A stretch of DNA of 64,000 bases, taken from an uncultured Pelagibacteraceae bacterium. Its GTDB lineage: Bacteria > Pseudomonadota > Alphaproteobacteria > Pelagibacterales > Pelagibacteraceae. Made by a program: the position numbers and the translations under genes. How positions within the stretch are numbered: position 1 is the stretch's first letter; every line of letters starts with the position of its first letter. Where the stretch lies: the NCBI GenBank assembly GCA_902536385.1, contig CACAWY010000003.1:62001-126000 (forward strand), written 5' to 3'. The notes under the pieces were generated by a model. That model did no database searches and was not told the origin of the DNA. It was given only the letters and a program-made list of their open reading frames with translations. Positions 19,201 through 28,115 of this stretch are shown one piece after another.

Positions 19201-21774
19201 ATGGAAAAAAATACCCTAGAAAATAAAAAAATATTTAAACCTATTTTTGTTCAAGATGAAATGAGTTCATCCTATTTATCTTACGCAATGAGTGTAATTG
19301 TAAGTAGAGCATTACCAGACGTAAGGGATGGATTAAAACCAGTTCATAGAAGAATTATTTACGCTATGTACAAAGGTGGTTATGATTGGTCTAAGCCTTT
19401 TAGAAAATCAGCTAGAATAGTTGGTGACGTTATTGGTAAGTACCATCCTCACGGGGATCAATCAGTTTATGATGCATTAGTTAGATTAGTACAAGAATTT
19501 TCAATGAGTGTTCCGTTAATATCAGGCCAAGGAAATTTTGGATCAATCGATGGAGATCCGCCTGCTGCCATGAGATATACAGAGACTAAACTTGGAAGAA
19601 TTTCACAATTTTTAACTGAGGACTTAGAAAAAAACACAGTAAATTTTAGAAGTAATTATGATGAAACAGAAAAAGAACCAGAAGTTTTACCTTCTCAATA
19701 CCCCAATATACTAGTAAATGGAGCTGGAGGCATAGCTGTAGGGATGGCTACTAGTATACCTCCACATAATCTAGGTGAGATTATCAACGCTACAATTGCA
19801 TATATAAATAATAAAGATATTACCATCTCTCAATTAATGAAACACGTCCCAGGTCCTGACTTCCCTACTGGCGGAGTAATAATTGGCAAAGAAATTATTA
19901 AACAAGGTTACAATAAAGGTAGAGGATCTTTTAAGATAAGAGGGGAAATAGATTTAGAAGAAAAAAAAGGAGGACGAGAAAAATTAATTATAAAATCAAT
20001 TCCTTATCAGGTAAATAAATCAATTCTAATTGAAAAAATTGCACAGTTAGTCAGAGATAAAAAAATTGAAGGCATTAGAGATTTAAGAGATGAGTCAAAT
20101 AGAGAGGGAATTAGAGTAGTAATAGAACTTAGAAAAGGAGTTGAACCTGAAACTATTAGAAGACAATTGTTTAAATTGACTAGTATAGAAAGTTCTTTTG
20201 GTTTTAATACTCTAGCAATTGTTAACAAGAAACCAAAAATTCTTAATCTAAAAGAATTTATTTCAGAATTTTTATCCTTTAGAGAGGATACAGTTATAAA
20301 AAGAGTAAAATTTGATCTAAATAAAGCTGAGGAAAGAGCTCATATTTTAATTGGTTTAGCTGCAGCAGTAGAAAATATAGATGAAGTAATAAAAATAATA
20401 AAAAATTCTAAAGACGCAGGAATAGCAAAAAAAAACTTGTTATCAAAAAAATGGAGAATCAAAAAAAGTTTAAAATTAATTAATTTGATTGAAAACAAAA
20501 AAAGTATTTCAGGTTACCAATTATCAACAAATCAAGTTGACGCAATTTTAGAATTAAGACTTCAAAAATTAACTGCTTATGGAATAGGTGAAATTGAAAG
20601 CGAAATTACAAAACTTTCCGAATTGATTACTCATTATAATAAGATTATTAATTCAAAAAAAACATTATATAGTTTGATAATTGATGAACTAGAAAAAATT
20701 AAAGATAAATTCTCTACACCAAGGAGAACTAAAATTATTGATGCAGTATTAAATTATGATATTGAAGAAACTATTCAAAAAGAATCAGTAGTAATTAATA
20801 TTACAAATCAAGGTTATATCAAAAGAGGACCTTTAAGTTCTTTAAAAACTCAAAAAAGGGGAGGTAAAGGTAAAACAGGGATATCAACCAGAGAAGATGA
20901 TTTTGTCGTACAGATCTTTACTGCTAACACGCATACACCGGTTTTATTTTTTTCAACACAAGGATTAGTTTATAAAATCAAGGCTCATAAAATTCCTGAG
21001 GGAACAGCTGCATCTAAAGGTAAATCAATATTTAATTTGTTACCACTCAAAAGCCACCATTCAATTAGTTCAATAATGCCTTTACCTGAAGATGAGTCAG
21101 AGTGGAAAAATCTTATGGTTATTTTTGCCACTTCTAAAGGAAATATAAGGAAAAATACATTAGAAGATTTTGTTAATATAAATAACAGTGGTAAAATTGC
21201 TATGAAACTTGATCAAGATGATAAAATAATCGGAGTAAAAATTTGTAATGATAATCAAGACATATTACTTAGTACTCAATTTGGGAAATGTATAAGGTTT
21301 AAGTCAAAAAAACTAAGATTATTTAAAGGTCGATCATCTAAGGGGATTAAAGGTATTCAACTCAAAGAGAAGGATAAAGTTATTTCGCTTTCAATTTTGG
21401 ATAATACACAAATTGATAACAAAATTTTAAATAAGGATAAAAAAATCAAAAGCGCAGTTGATAAATTTATTTTATCAGTCTCTGAAAATGGATTTGGAAA
21501 AAGATCTTCATGTAATGATTATAGGGTTACTAACAGAGGAGGAAAAGGCATTATAGGAATAATTAACTCTCCAAGAAATGGAAATATTGCATCTTCTTTA
21601 GTAGTAAGTGAAACTGATGAAATACTTTTGTCAACAGGTAAAGGAAGCATAATGAGATGTCCTGTAAAAGAAATCAGAATAGCAGGTAGAAACACTCAAG
21701 GTGTAAGAATAAAAAAATTAACAGGATCTGAAAAAGTAGTATCAGTAATAAAAATTGAAGATAATATCCAATAA
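19201..21774 (+). CDS. gyrA: DNA gyrase subunit A
   Basis: GyrA is the DNA-cleaving subunit of gyrase. The 857-aa protein has the breakage-reunion domain with active Tyr126 ('AAMRYTE') and the C-terminal beta-pinwheel with a GyrA box 'QKRGGKG', which separates it from ParC. In the quinolone-resistance region ('[12 protein letters not shown]'), the position equivalent to E. coli Ser83 is Gln and Asp87 is kept; non-Ser residues there are known in alphaproteobacteria. The ATG lies six bases after the ssb stop, and the stop abuts coaD. The order ssb-gyrA-coaD is typical of alphaproteobacteria. Confidence 0.96.
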   Translation: MEKNTLENKKIFKPIFVQDEMSSSYLSYAMSVIVSRALPDVRDGLKPVHRRIIYAMYKGGYDWSKPFRKSARIVGDVIGKYHPHGDQSVYDALVRLVQEFSMSVPLISGQGNFGSIDGDPPAAMRYTETKLGRISQFLTEDLEKNTVNFRSNYDETEKEPEVLPSQYPNILVNGAGGIAVGMATSIPPHNLGEIINATIAYINNKDITISQLMKHVPGPDFPTGGVIIGKEIIKQGYNKGRGSFKIRGEIDLEEKKGGREKLIIKSIPYQVNKSILIEKIAQLVRDKKIEGIRDLRDESNREGIRVVIELRKGVEPETIRRQLFKLTSIESSFGFNTLAIVNKKPKILNLKEFISEFLSFREDTVIKRVKFDLNKAEERAHILIGLAAAVENIDEVIKIIKNSKDAGIAKKNLLSKKWRIKKSLKLINLIENKKSISGYQLSTNQVDAILELRLQKLTAYGIGEIESEITKLSELITHYNKIINSKKTLYSLIIDELEKIKDKFSTPRRTKIIDAVLNYDIEETIQKESVVINITNQGYIKRGPLSSLKTQKRGGKGKTGISTREDDFVVQIFTANTHTPVLFFSTQGLVYKIKAHKIPEGTAASKGKSIFNLLPLKSHHSISSIMPLPEDESEWKNLMVIFATSKGNIRKNTLEDFVNINNSGKIAMKLDQDDKIIGVKICNDNQDILLSTQFGKCIRFKSKKLRLFKGRSSKGIKGIQLKEKDKVISLSILDNTQIDNKILNKDKKIKSAVDKFILSVSENGFGKRSSCNDYRVTNRGGKGIIGIINSPRNGNIASSLVVSETDEILLSTGKGSIMRCPVKEIRIAGRNTQGVRIKKLTGSEKVVSVIKIEDNIQ

Positions 21775-22263
21775 ATGAAAGTAGCAGTCTATCCAGGCAC
21801 CTTTGATCCAATGACTTACGGTCATATAGATGTAATAAAAAAATCTTTAAAAATTTTTGACAAACTTATTGTAGCTACAACAGACAATAATGATAAAAAT
21901 TATTTTTTTTCTGTTGCGGAAAGAATAGATATAATTAAAAATTCTTTATTTAATGATTTGAATTTTGATAAAAAAAAAATAAAGATCATTTCTTTCAATA
22001 ATTTAACTATTCAACTCTGTAAAAAATATAAAGCCTCAGCAATTGTCAGAGGCTTAAGAGCTGTCTCAGATTTTGAGTATGAATTTCAATTAGCAGGAAT
22101 GAACAAAAAACTTAATTCGAAAATTGAAACAATGTTCTTAATGTCGGATGTAGAGAATCAAATTATTTCATCTAAATTTGTAAAAGAAATAGCAAATTTA
22201 GGAGGTAATTTAGACAGATTCGTTACCAAATCGACTGTGAAAATGTTAAAAAACAAATATTAA
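21775..22263 (+). CDS. coaD: Phosphopantetheine adenylyltransferase
   Basis: CoaD transfers AMP to 4'-phosphopantetheine, the penultimate step of coenzyme A synthesis. At 162 aa it has the nucleotidyltransferase signature 'VYPGTFDPMTYGHIDVIKK' (T/HxGH) at the N-terminus, 'IVRGLRAVSDFEYEFQLAGMN' in the middle and 'ISSKFVKEIANLGGN' near the end (the ISSTxVR-like motif). The ATG directly follows the gyrA stop, and its TAA overlaps the next ATG by one base. Confidence 0.96.
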   Translation: MKVAVYPGTFDPMTYGHIDVIKKSLKIFDKLIVATTDNNDKNYFFSVAERIDIIKNSLFNDLNFDKKKIKIISFNNLTIQLCKKYKASAIVRGLRAVSDFEYEFQLAGMNKKLNSKIETMFLMSDVENQIISSKFVKEIANLGGNLDRFVTKSTVKMLKNKY

Positions 22264-22817
22264 TGAAAAAATTTATTTATTTATTTATAATTTTTTTTAG
22301 TTTAGTAAATACAGATCTAATGGCAGAAAATAAAATGATATTAAAACTTTCATATGGAGAGGTAGAGATTGAACTTTATCCAGACAAAGCTCCAAATCAT
22401 GTAAAACGATTTGTAGAACTTTCAAATAGTGGCAAATATGATGGTGTAGTTTTTCACAGGGTTATAGATGGTTTCATGGCACAGACTGGTGATGTTAAGT
22501 TTGGAAATTCTAAAAGTTCAGAATTTAACTTAGCACTTGCTGGCACAGGTGGTTCAGACTTACCTAACTTAAAAGCAGAGTTTACTGATATTGCTCACAC
22601 AAGAGGAACTTTATCAGCCGCAAGATCTGCAGATCCTAATAGTGCAAACAGTCAATTTTTTATATGTTTTGAATCTGCCCCACATTTAGATAGACAATAT
22701 TCTGCTTTTGGGAAAGTAGTTAAAGGAATGGAATTTGTAGATAGTATAAAAAAAGGAGACCCCAATACCGGCGCTGTTTCTGATCCTGACAAAATAATAT
22801 CTTTAAGATCAAAATAA
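22263..22817 (+). CDS. Periplasmic cyclophilin-type peptidyl-prolyl isomerase
   Basis: This cyclophilin catalyses proline cis/trans isomerisation. The 184-aa protein starts with a signal peptide (about residues 1-21, 'LFIIFFSLVNTDLMA'), so it should act in the periplasm. The core shows 'VVFHRVIDGFMAQTGD', 'TRGTLSAARSADPNSANSQFFICF' and 'YSAFGKVVKGMEFVDSI', the standard cyclophilin pattern. It is coupled to coaD (TAATG) and precedes tgt by four bases. In related genomes one or two cyclophilins and then queA usually stand here; queA is missing. Confidence 0.94.
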   Translation: MKKFIYLFIIFFSLVNTDLMAENKMILKLSYGEVEIELYPDKAPNHVKRFVELSNSGKYDGVVFHRVIDGFMAQTGDVKFGNSKSSEFNLALAGTGGSDLPNLKAEFTDIAHTRGTLSAARSADPNSANSQFFICFESAPHLDRQYSAFGKVVKGMEFVDSIKKGDPNTGAVSDPDKIISLRSK

Positions 22818-22821
22818 TTAA

Positions 22822-23937
22822 ATGCCTAAAACCAAATTTTTTTTTGAGTTAATAACTCAAAGAGGAAAAGCTAGAGTCGGTAAGATAATTACTTCAAAAG
22901 GTGAAATAGATACTCCTACATTTATGCCAGTAGGGACTCAAGGAACTGTCAAAGGAATTTTCTTAGAGGATATTATTAAGACTAAAACACAAATAATTTT
23001 AGGCAATACTTATCATTTATTACTCAGACCGGGGTTAGAAATTTTAAAAAAATTTAATGGTCTACATAATTTTATGAATTGGAACCATCCAATTCTAACA
23101 GACTCGGGTGGTTATCAAATTATGTCATTATCAAAATTCAATAAAATTGATAAAAAATTGGGTGCAATTTTTAAATCTCATTTAGATGGTAAAAAAATTA
23201 TTTTAAGTCCAGAAAAAAGTATACAAGTCCAAAAAATAATCGGATCTGATATTTTGATGGTCCTTGACGAATGTCCAAAGTTAACTAGTGATAAAAAAGT
23301 TTTGCATAACGCAATTCAAGTATCAACAGAATGGGCTAAGCGAAGCAAAATTGAATTTGGAAATGATAAATACAAAGCATTGTTTGGAATAGCGCAAGGA
23401 GGGTTAAGTAAGGATCTGAGAATCGAAAGCATAGAAAAATTAGTGGAAATAGGCTTTGATGGTTACGCGATGGGTGGTCTTGCAGTAGGTGAAAAACAGT
23501 CAGAAATGTTTAAAATTTTGAAAGAGACAGTAAATTTTTTACCCAGAAATAAGCCAAGATATTTAATGGGAGTGGGCACTCCATCAGATATATTAGGAGC
23601 AGTAAATGAGGGTATTGATATGTTTGATTGTGTAATGCCAACAAGATCAGGAAGAACAGGCTTAGCTTTTACATGGGAAGGTAAATTAAATCTGAAAAAT
23701 TCAAAATTTAAAAAAGACAAATCACCTTTAGACGACAACTGCGACATAAGAGATCTAAAAAAATATTCCAAAAGCTATCTTCATCATTTAATCAAATGTG
23801 ATGAAATACTTGCATCAATGCTTATTTCTCTGAATAATGTTTATTTTTATCAACAATTTATGCGAGAAATTAGAAAGAATATTAAAAAAGGGACTTTTGA
23901 GAAATTTTATAAAAAATATATAAATTTTTTTGATTAA
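22822..23937 (+). CDS. tgt: tRNA-guanine transglycosylase with degenerate zinc site
   Basis: Tgt exchanges guanine 34 of GUN-anticodon tRNAs for preQ1 in queuosine synthesis. The catalytic parts are intact: 'LTDSGGYQIMSL' with the N-terminal Asp, 'LDECPK', 'MGGLAVGE' (bacterial substrate pocket) and 'GIDMFDCVMPTRSGRTG' with the nucleophile Asp. The C-terminal zinc site is not. The CxCxxC segment reads 'CDIRDL', and the His of the 'IHN' motif is Asn ('SLNNVYFY'), so three of four ligands are replaced while flanking residues ('YLHHL') still align. At 371 aa the length is normal and there is no frameshift. A tRNA-Lys gene follows 44 bases downstream. Confidence 0.93.
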   Translation: MPKTKFFFELITQRGKARVGKIITSKGEIDTPTFMPVGTQGTVKGIFLEDIIKTKTQIILGNTYHLLLRPGLEILKKFNGLHNFMNWNHPILTDSGGYQIMSLSKFNKIDKKLGAIFKSHLDGKKIILSPEKSIQVQKIIGSDILMVLDECPKLTSDKKVLHNAIQVSTEWAKRSKIEFGNDKYKALFGIAQGGLSKDLRIESIEKLVEIGFDGYAMGGLAVGEKQSEMFKILKETVNFLPRNKPRYLMGVGTPSDILGAVNEGIDMFDCVMPTRSGRTGLAFTWEGKLNLKNSKFKKDKSPLDDNCDIRDLKKYSKSYLHHLIKCDEILASMLISLNNVYFYQQFMREIRKNIKKGTFEKFYKKYINFFD

Positions 23938-23981
23938 TTATTTGAATTTTTAACAATATGTATATAAAAGATCCATTCTAA

Positions 23982-24057
23982 GGGCCCTTAGCTCAGTTGG
24001 TAGAGCACCTCCCTTTTAAGGAGGGTGTCGATGGTTCGAGTCCATCAGGGCTCACCA
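23982..24057 (+). tRNA. tRNA-Lys (UUU)
   Basis: This is a complete cloverleaf of 76 bases with encoded CCA. Acceptor stem GGGCCCT/AGGGCTC (one G-U), D-arm GCTC...GAGC, anticodon stem CCTCC/GGAGG with loop CTTTTAA giving anticodon TTT, and T-arm loop GTTCGAGTC. It lies between tgt and the convergent M48 gene. A weak promoter-like TTGAAT ... TATAAA pair stands just upstream (23942-23968, 15-base spacing). Confidence 0.97.
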
Positions 24058-24063
24058 TAAAAT

Positions 24064-24897
24064 TTAAATTTTAATTGGTGGGTATTTAATAATTACTTCG
24101 TCGATCCAATTACTTAAACTTTCAATTCTTTTTTTACTACTAGGATGAGTACTTAAAAAAACAGGTGGTTCTTTACCTTTATTTTTTTCAGACATTCTTT
24201 TCCACAAATTTACTGACTCTCTAATATCGTATCCAGATAACGAAGAAAAAATTAATCCTAAATAATCTGCTTCGCTTTCTTGTTTTCTTCCGAAAGGGTT
24301 CATTATACCCAACTGAAAAATATCTAATCCAGTGTTTTGACCAACTGTATTTCTTGTTCTATTGATAGCACCACCCAAAAAAATATCAGCAACTGTTGTG
24401 CCAAGGTTTATTGTCATGGCGTGACTCATTCTTTCAACAGAGTGTCTAGCAACTGCATGAGCAATTTCATGCCCCATAACAATTGAAAGCGCATCAGTAT
24501 TTTGAGTTACTTTTAATAGTCCAGTATAAACAGCAATTTTACCTCCAGGCATACACCAAGCATTTACGATCTTATCATTATCTACTAATATATAATCCCA
24601 CCCAAAATTTTTAGTTGGATCATTTTTACCTTGATTAATAAAAAAAGCGCTAACAGACTTTTCCATTCGTTTTCCAATTTTTCTTATTTCTTCTAGTTTT
24701 GAACCATTTGTTACTAATTTGGATTTATTTCTAAAATTCTCATACGCTGCTGCTGCTTGTTGATTGATTCTTGACTCAGGGATTATACTTAATTGTTTTC
24801 TCTCTGTAATCGGAACTGTTGAACAAGATGGTAAAAATAGTGAGCAACACCCACAACCAAATAAGCCAAGAAATTTTCTCCGGTTTGTGTTATACAT
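24064..24897 (-). CDS. M48-family metalloprotease, lipoprotein with twin-arginine-like signal
   Basis: This 277-aa zinc protease resembles LoiP/YcaL-type M48 lipoproteins, which act in envelope quality control. The active-site HExxH is 'HEIAH' at residues 143-147, and the third ligand is in 'QESEADYLGL'. The N-terminus 'NRRKFLGLFG' has a twin-arginine-like motif, followed by a short hydrophobic, Cys-rich stretch and a lipobox 'LPSC' (Cys25). Together these suggest Tat export and lipidation, which fits a metalloenzyme and the tatABC genes here. The motif is not perfect (Asn before RR), so Sec export remains possible. The gene ends six bases from tRNA-Lys. Confidence 0.88.
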   Translation of the reverse strand: MYNTNRRKFLGLFGCGCCSLFLPSCSTVPITERKQLSIIPESRINQQAAAAYENFRNKSKLVTNGSKLEEIRKIGKRMEKSVSAFFINQGKNDPTKNFGWDYILVDNDKIVNAWCMPGGKIAVYTGLLKVTQNTDALSIVMGHEIAHAVARHSVERMSHAMTINLGTTVADIFLGGAINRTRNTVGQNTGLDIFQLGIMNPFGRKQESEADYLGLIFSSLSGYDIRESVNLWKRMSEKNKGKEPPVFLSTHPSSKKRIESLSNWIDEVIIKYPPIKI

Positions 24898-24905
24898 ATA
24901 GACTC

Positions 24906-24983
24906 ATGATTTTAAATAATAAATTATTAATTGCAATTTTTATATTAATCATATTATTTATAGTTTATTCAAGCTATTCTTGA
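24906..24983 (+). CDS. Possible 25-residue membrane micropeptide
   Basis: This reading frame is too short for the track. ATG at 24906 opens 25 codons, of which residues 7-20 (LLIAIFILIILFIV) form one uninterrupted hydrophobic helix, and it stops three bases before the DUF502 gene. It fills nearly all of the space between the divergent M48 gene and DUF502. Nothing identifies a function. In AT-rich DNA such hydrophobic frames arise easily, so it may simply be the DUF502 leader. Confidence 0.3.
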   Translation: MILNNKLLIAIFILIILFIVYSSYS

Positions 24984-24986
24984 TTT

Positions 24987-25601
24987 ATGGAAAGTAAAAA
25001 TATTAAAAAATCAATATTTGCAAAAATTAGGAATAATTTTATAGCTGGAGTTGTGGTTCTTATCCCTATCGGTATAACTTTATATCTAACTCTTTTTTTT
25101 GTAAGAATATCTGGGAATATAATACCAAAAGAAATCAATCCTAATAATTATCTTCCATTCAATATCCCTGGCCTTGAAATTTTAGTGGCACTAATATTTA
25201 TTACGCTGACAGGATGGTTATCTCTTTCTTTTCTGGGTAAAAAATTTTTTGAAATATTTAATAATATTCTAAAAAAAATACCTATTTTGAGAACAATATA
25301 TTCTGCAATAGGCCAAATGACAGAAAGTTTTACAAAAACTGATAATAAGCAAAAAAGTGTCGTTTTATTAGAATACCCAAGAAAAGGTATCTGGGCGGTA
25401 GGCTTTGCGACTAAAGAAAATCAAGGTATTATTAAAGATAAAGTTCAACAAGAATTAGTAAACGTATTCGTTCCAACAACACCTAATCCTACTAGTGGTT
25501 TTTTGCTTATGGTACCTAAAAAAGATGTAATTTATTTAGATATATCATTCGAACAAGCTTCTAAATTTATAGTATCTGCGGGCACTACAAATATAAATTA
25601 A
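24987..25601 (+). CDS. DUF502 family membrane protein
   Basis: This 204-aa protein belongs to the DUF502 family, whose function is unknown. It has two N-terminal hydrophobic segments (about 17-40 and 58-80). 'FIAGVVVLIPIGITLYL' opens the first, and then 'IPILRTIYSAIGQMTESF' and 'VPTTPNPTSGFLLMVPKKDV' follow; these are the family's most conserved stretches. The cytosolic tail is probably soluble. In alphaproteobacteria DUF502 is often a neighbour of recG, as here. Its TAA overlaps the recG stop on the other strand, with four bases shared. Confidence 0.88.
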   Translation: MESKNIKKSIFAKIRNNFIAGVVVLIPIGITLYLTLFFVRISGNIIPKEINPNNYLPFNIPGLEILVALIFITLTGWLSLSFLGKKFFEIFNNILKKIPILRTIYSAIGQMTESFTKTDNKQKSVVLLEYPRKGIWAVGFATKENQGIIKDKVQQELVNVFVPTTPNPTSGFLLMVPKKDVIYLDISFEQASKFIVSAGTTNIN

Positions 25602-27652
25602 TCCTCATTTGAATTTATTATTTCTGCTTTATCAAATAATTTTAAAAGAAAATGATATTTCTTATGATTAATTTCTTTATTAATATTAAATATTAAATTT
25701 TCTGCCATTTTAAATAAATCATCGTGTACAAAGGGGTCAGCAAATCTAAAATTTTTTTCTCCACTTTGTTGGTATCCGGTTAAATCTCCAAAACCTCTTA
25801 ATTTAAGATCCTCTTCAGCAATGAAAAAGCCATCTTCGGATTCTTTTAAAATCTTTATTCTTTTAATAGCATTTTTACTTAGTCCATCTTTAAATAATAA
25901 GATGCAAATTCCTTGTTTATCACTTCTCCCAACTCTACCTCTCAGCTGATGTAATTGTGACAAACCGAATTTATTTGCATTTTCAATTATTATTAAATTT
26001 GCATTGGGAAAATCTATCCCAACTTCAATAACCGTTGTTGAAACTAATATACTTATTTTTTTGTTTAAAAAATTCTTAAGGACTTCATCTTTTACTTCTT
26101 TCTCAAGAGATCCATGAATTAAACCAACTTTACCAGGAAACTTTTTATTTATTATTTCAAATTTTTCATTTGCAGATGAATAATCCAAAAATTTAGACCC
26201 CTGAATTAATGGACAAACCCAAAATATTTGATTTTTTTTTTCGATTTGTTCCTTTAAAAATGTCCATAATTCATTTATTTTTTTTTCTGGCTTGCTTAAA
26301 GTTATAATCTTTTTTCTTACTGAGGGTTTCTCAGTAATTTTTGATATATCCATATCACCATAAAGAGACATCATCATTGTTCTTGGTATTGGAGTTGCAG
26401 ACATTAGCAAAACATCACAATTTTTTCCGCCTTTTTTTGCTAAATCAGATCTTTGTTTTACACCAAATTTATGTTGTTCATCTATAACTACAAATCCAAG
26501 ATTTTGAAAATCAATTTTTTTTTGAAATAAAGCATGGGTTCCTATTAAAAAATCAATTTTCCCATTGTATATTTTTTTTAAAATTTCTTTTCTTTTTTTC
26601 GAATCTGTTTTTCCTGATAAAAATTCAATGTTTATATTATAATTTTCAAAGATTTTTTTAGCTAACTTAAAATGTTGTTGGGATAGTATTTCTGTTGGAG
26701 TCATCAATGCGCATTGATATCCATCACTAATTACGTTTGCAATAGTCAAAAGCGATATTATAGTTTTACCTGAACCGACATCACCTTGGAGTATTCTAAA
26801 CATCCTTTCATCACTTTTTAAATCTGAGTTAATTTCTTTTAAGACTTTTTCTTGACTATCTGTGAGACTGAAAGGTAAATGACTTATTATTTTTTTTTGA
26901 AAATTTTTATTTATTTGTTTAGAAATTTTTTTTCTTTTTAATCTTTTTCTATTTTCCGACAAAGTGATAAAATTTGCACAAATCTCATCAAAGACCAGCC
27001 TTCTATAACTTATTGATTTTTTATTTTTACTATCATCTGAGTTATGTAATCTTTTAATTGCCTCATTCCAATTCATCAATTTATTTTTTCTTTTAAAGTC
27101 TTCATCTAACCAATCTTCTATTTTTGGTAAATTTTCAATAATTTGTTCACTTATAAATCTATATTTTTTTTCATTAATACCTTTTGTTAATTTATATTTT
27201 GGAATATTTTTTACAACGTATCCCCGATTTTCAATAGGAGTAACGTAATCAGGATTTGTTATTTTCAATTTGTTTTTAAAATAACCTACTTTCCCACTAA
27301 TGATTACTATTTGGTTAAGAGGATAAATCTTTCGTAAATATCCTTCAAAACTATTAAAATAGCTGATATCAATTTTACCAGTTTCATCTTCACATTGAAT
27401 TGTATTAGGAAGATTTTTAATTCTTGGAAAGTTAAGTTTTTTGACTACTACTTTGATTGTTTGAATCTTTCCTGCTTCTAATTCATTGATGTTTGAAATT
27501 TGTGACCTATCTGTTTCAGAATAAGGTAAATTTAATATAATGTCTTTAATTTTTTCAATTTTTCTTACCTTTAAGTATTTTGATAATGTTGGACCAACGC
27601 CTTTTAGTTTCTTTACATTTTCAAATATAAAATATTTTTTAACTAGAGTCAT
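25598..27652 (-). CDS. recG: ATP-dependent DNA helicase RecG
   Basis: RecG remodels stalled forks and branched DNA. The 684-aa protein has an N-terminal wedge/OB domain (about 60-160), then SF2 helicase motifs: 'LQGDVGSGKT' (I), 'MTPTEIL' (Ia), 'VIDEQHKFGV' (II, DEQH), 'MSATPIPRT' (III), 'STTVIEVGIDFPNA' (V) and 'QLRGRVGRSDKQG' (VI). The C-terminal 'DLKLRGFGDLTGYQQSG' is the TRG-type motif shared with Mfd. Length is normal. It is divergent from sdhE across only 23 bases. Confidence 0.96.
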   Translation of the reverse strand: MTLVKKYFIFENVKKLKGVGPTLSKYLKVRKIEKIKDIILNLPYSETDRSQISNINELEAGKIQTIKVVVKKLNFPRIKNLPNTIQCEDETGKIDISYFNSFEGYLRKIYPLNQIVIISGKVGYFKNKLKITNPDYVTPIENRGYVVKNIPKYKLTKGINEKKYRFISEQIIENLPKIEDWLDEDFKRKNKLMNWNEAIKRLHNSDDSKNKKSISYRRLVFDEICANFITLSENRKRLKRKKISKQINKNFQKKIISHLPFSLTDSQEKVLKEINSDLKSDERMFRILQGDVGSGKTIISLLTIANVISDGYQCALMTPTEILSQQHFKLAKKIFENYNINIEFLSGKTDSKKRKEILKKIYNGKIDFLIGTHALFQKKIDFQNLGFVVIDEQHKFGVKQRSDLAKKGGKNCDVLLMSATPIPRTMMMSLYGDMDISKITEKPSVRKKIITLSKPEKKINELWTFLKEQIEKKNQIFWVCPLIQGSKFLDYSSANEKFEIINKKFPGKVGLIHGSLEKEVKDEVLKNFLNKKISILVSTTVIEVGIDFPNANLIIIENANKFGLSQLHQLRGRVGRSDKQGICILLFKDGLSKNAIKRIKILKESEDGFFIAEEDLKLRGFGDLTGYQQSGEKNFRFADPFVHDDLFKMAENLIFNINKEINHKKYHFLLKLFDKAEIINSNED

Positions 27653-27675
27653 TTTAATGTATATATAATATTTTT

Positions 27676-27933
27676 ATGGTTGAAAAATTAGAATTATTTA
27701 AAAAAAAACTTTTATACAGATCTTTATATAGAGGCACTAAAGAAATGGATATTTTATTAAGTTCTTTTGTAAAATCACATATTGATGACTTTAATGAGCT
27801 TCAATTACAGGCACTTAGTGATTTTTTAGATTTTGAAGATGATATAATCTTAAATTTTTATAATCATAATGTTGTAAAAAAAAATATTGATCAAAACGAA
27901 ATTTCTAAAATTTTTAAAAAATTTAAAATCTAA
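27676..27933 (+). CDS. sdhE: SdhE-type flavinylation factor (DUF339)
   Basis: SdhE promotes covalent attachment of FAD to succinate dehydrogenase subunit SdhA. The 85-aa protein shows the defining RGxxE motif in 'SLYRGTKEMDILLSSF', followed by 'LQALSDFLDFEDDIILNFY', matching the family's F..LL..dD.dL..W region. Alphaproteobacteria typically have recG, sdhE and mfd together; here recG and sdhE remain divergent, but mfd is not adjacent. Its TAA is immediately followed by the CCA end of the convergent tRNA-Ser gene. Confidence 0.87.
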   Translation: MVEKLELFKKKLLYRSLYRGTKEMDILLSSFVKSHIDDFNELQLQALSDFLDFEDDIILNFYNHNVVKKNIDQNEISKIFKKFKI

Positions 27934-28023
27934 TGGCGGAGAGGGTGGGATTCGAACCCACGAACGAGTTGCCCCGTTGCTGGTTTTCAAGACCAGTGCT
28001 TTCAACCGCTCAGCCACCTCTCC
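27934..28023 (-). tRNA. tRNA-Ser (UGA)
   Basis: On the minus strand this 90-base class II tRNA begins GGAGAGGTGGCTGAG. Acceptor GGAGAGG pairs with CCTCTCC, the discriminator is G and CCA is encoded. The anticodon stem CTGGT/ACCAG carries loop CTTGAAA, giving anticodon TGA. A long variable arm and T-arm GTGGGTTCGAATCCCAC complete it. The 70-aa ORF 27887..28099 over it is an artefact. Confidence 0.96.
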
Positions 28024-28041
28024 TGTGAAAATCGCTTCTAT

Positions 28042-28070
28042 TTATTACTATCAAAGTAACGAAATAACAA
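28042..28070 (-). promoter_or_regulatory. Candidate sigma-70 promoter for tRNA-Ser
   Basis: Reading the minus strand, TTGTTA (28070-28065) and TAATAA (28047-28042) are separated by exactly 17 bases and lie 18 bases before the mature tRNA 5' end. It is a plausible -35/-10 pair in the short gap between mltB and the tRNA; AT-rich DNA makes chance matches common. Confidence 0.42.
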
Positions 28071-28115
28071 TAAATAAGTATACAGATTTCTTATGCTAGT
28101 TAATAAATATTAAAT

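Noticed and set aside
22822-23937. Frameshift as the cause of the missing Tgt cysteines
   Set aside because: Residues on both sides of the altered segment stay in the same frame and align to the family, so substitution rather than frameshift explains it.
27887-28099. 70-aa ORF with 'GGEGGIRTHERVAP'
   Set aside because: It is a translation across the tRNA-Ser gene, a well-known artefact in annotation.
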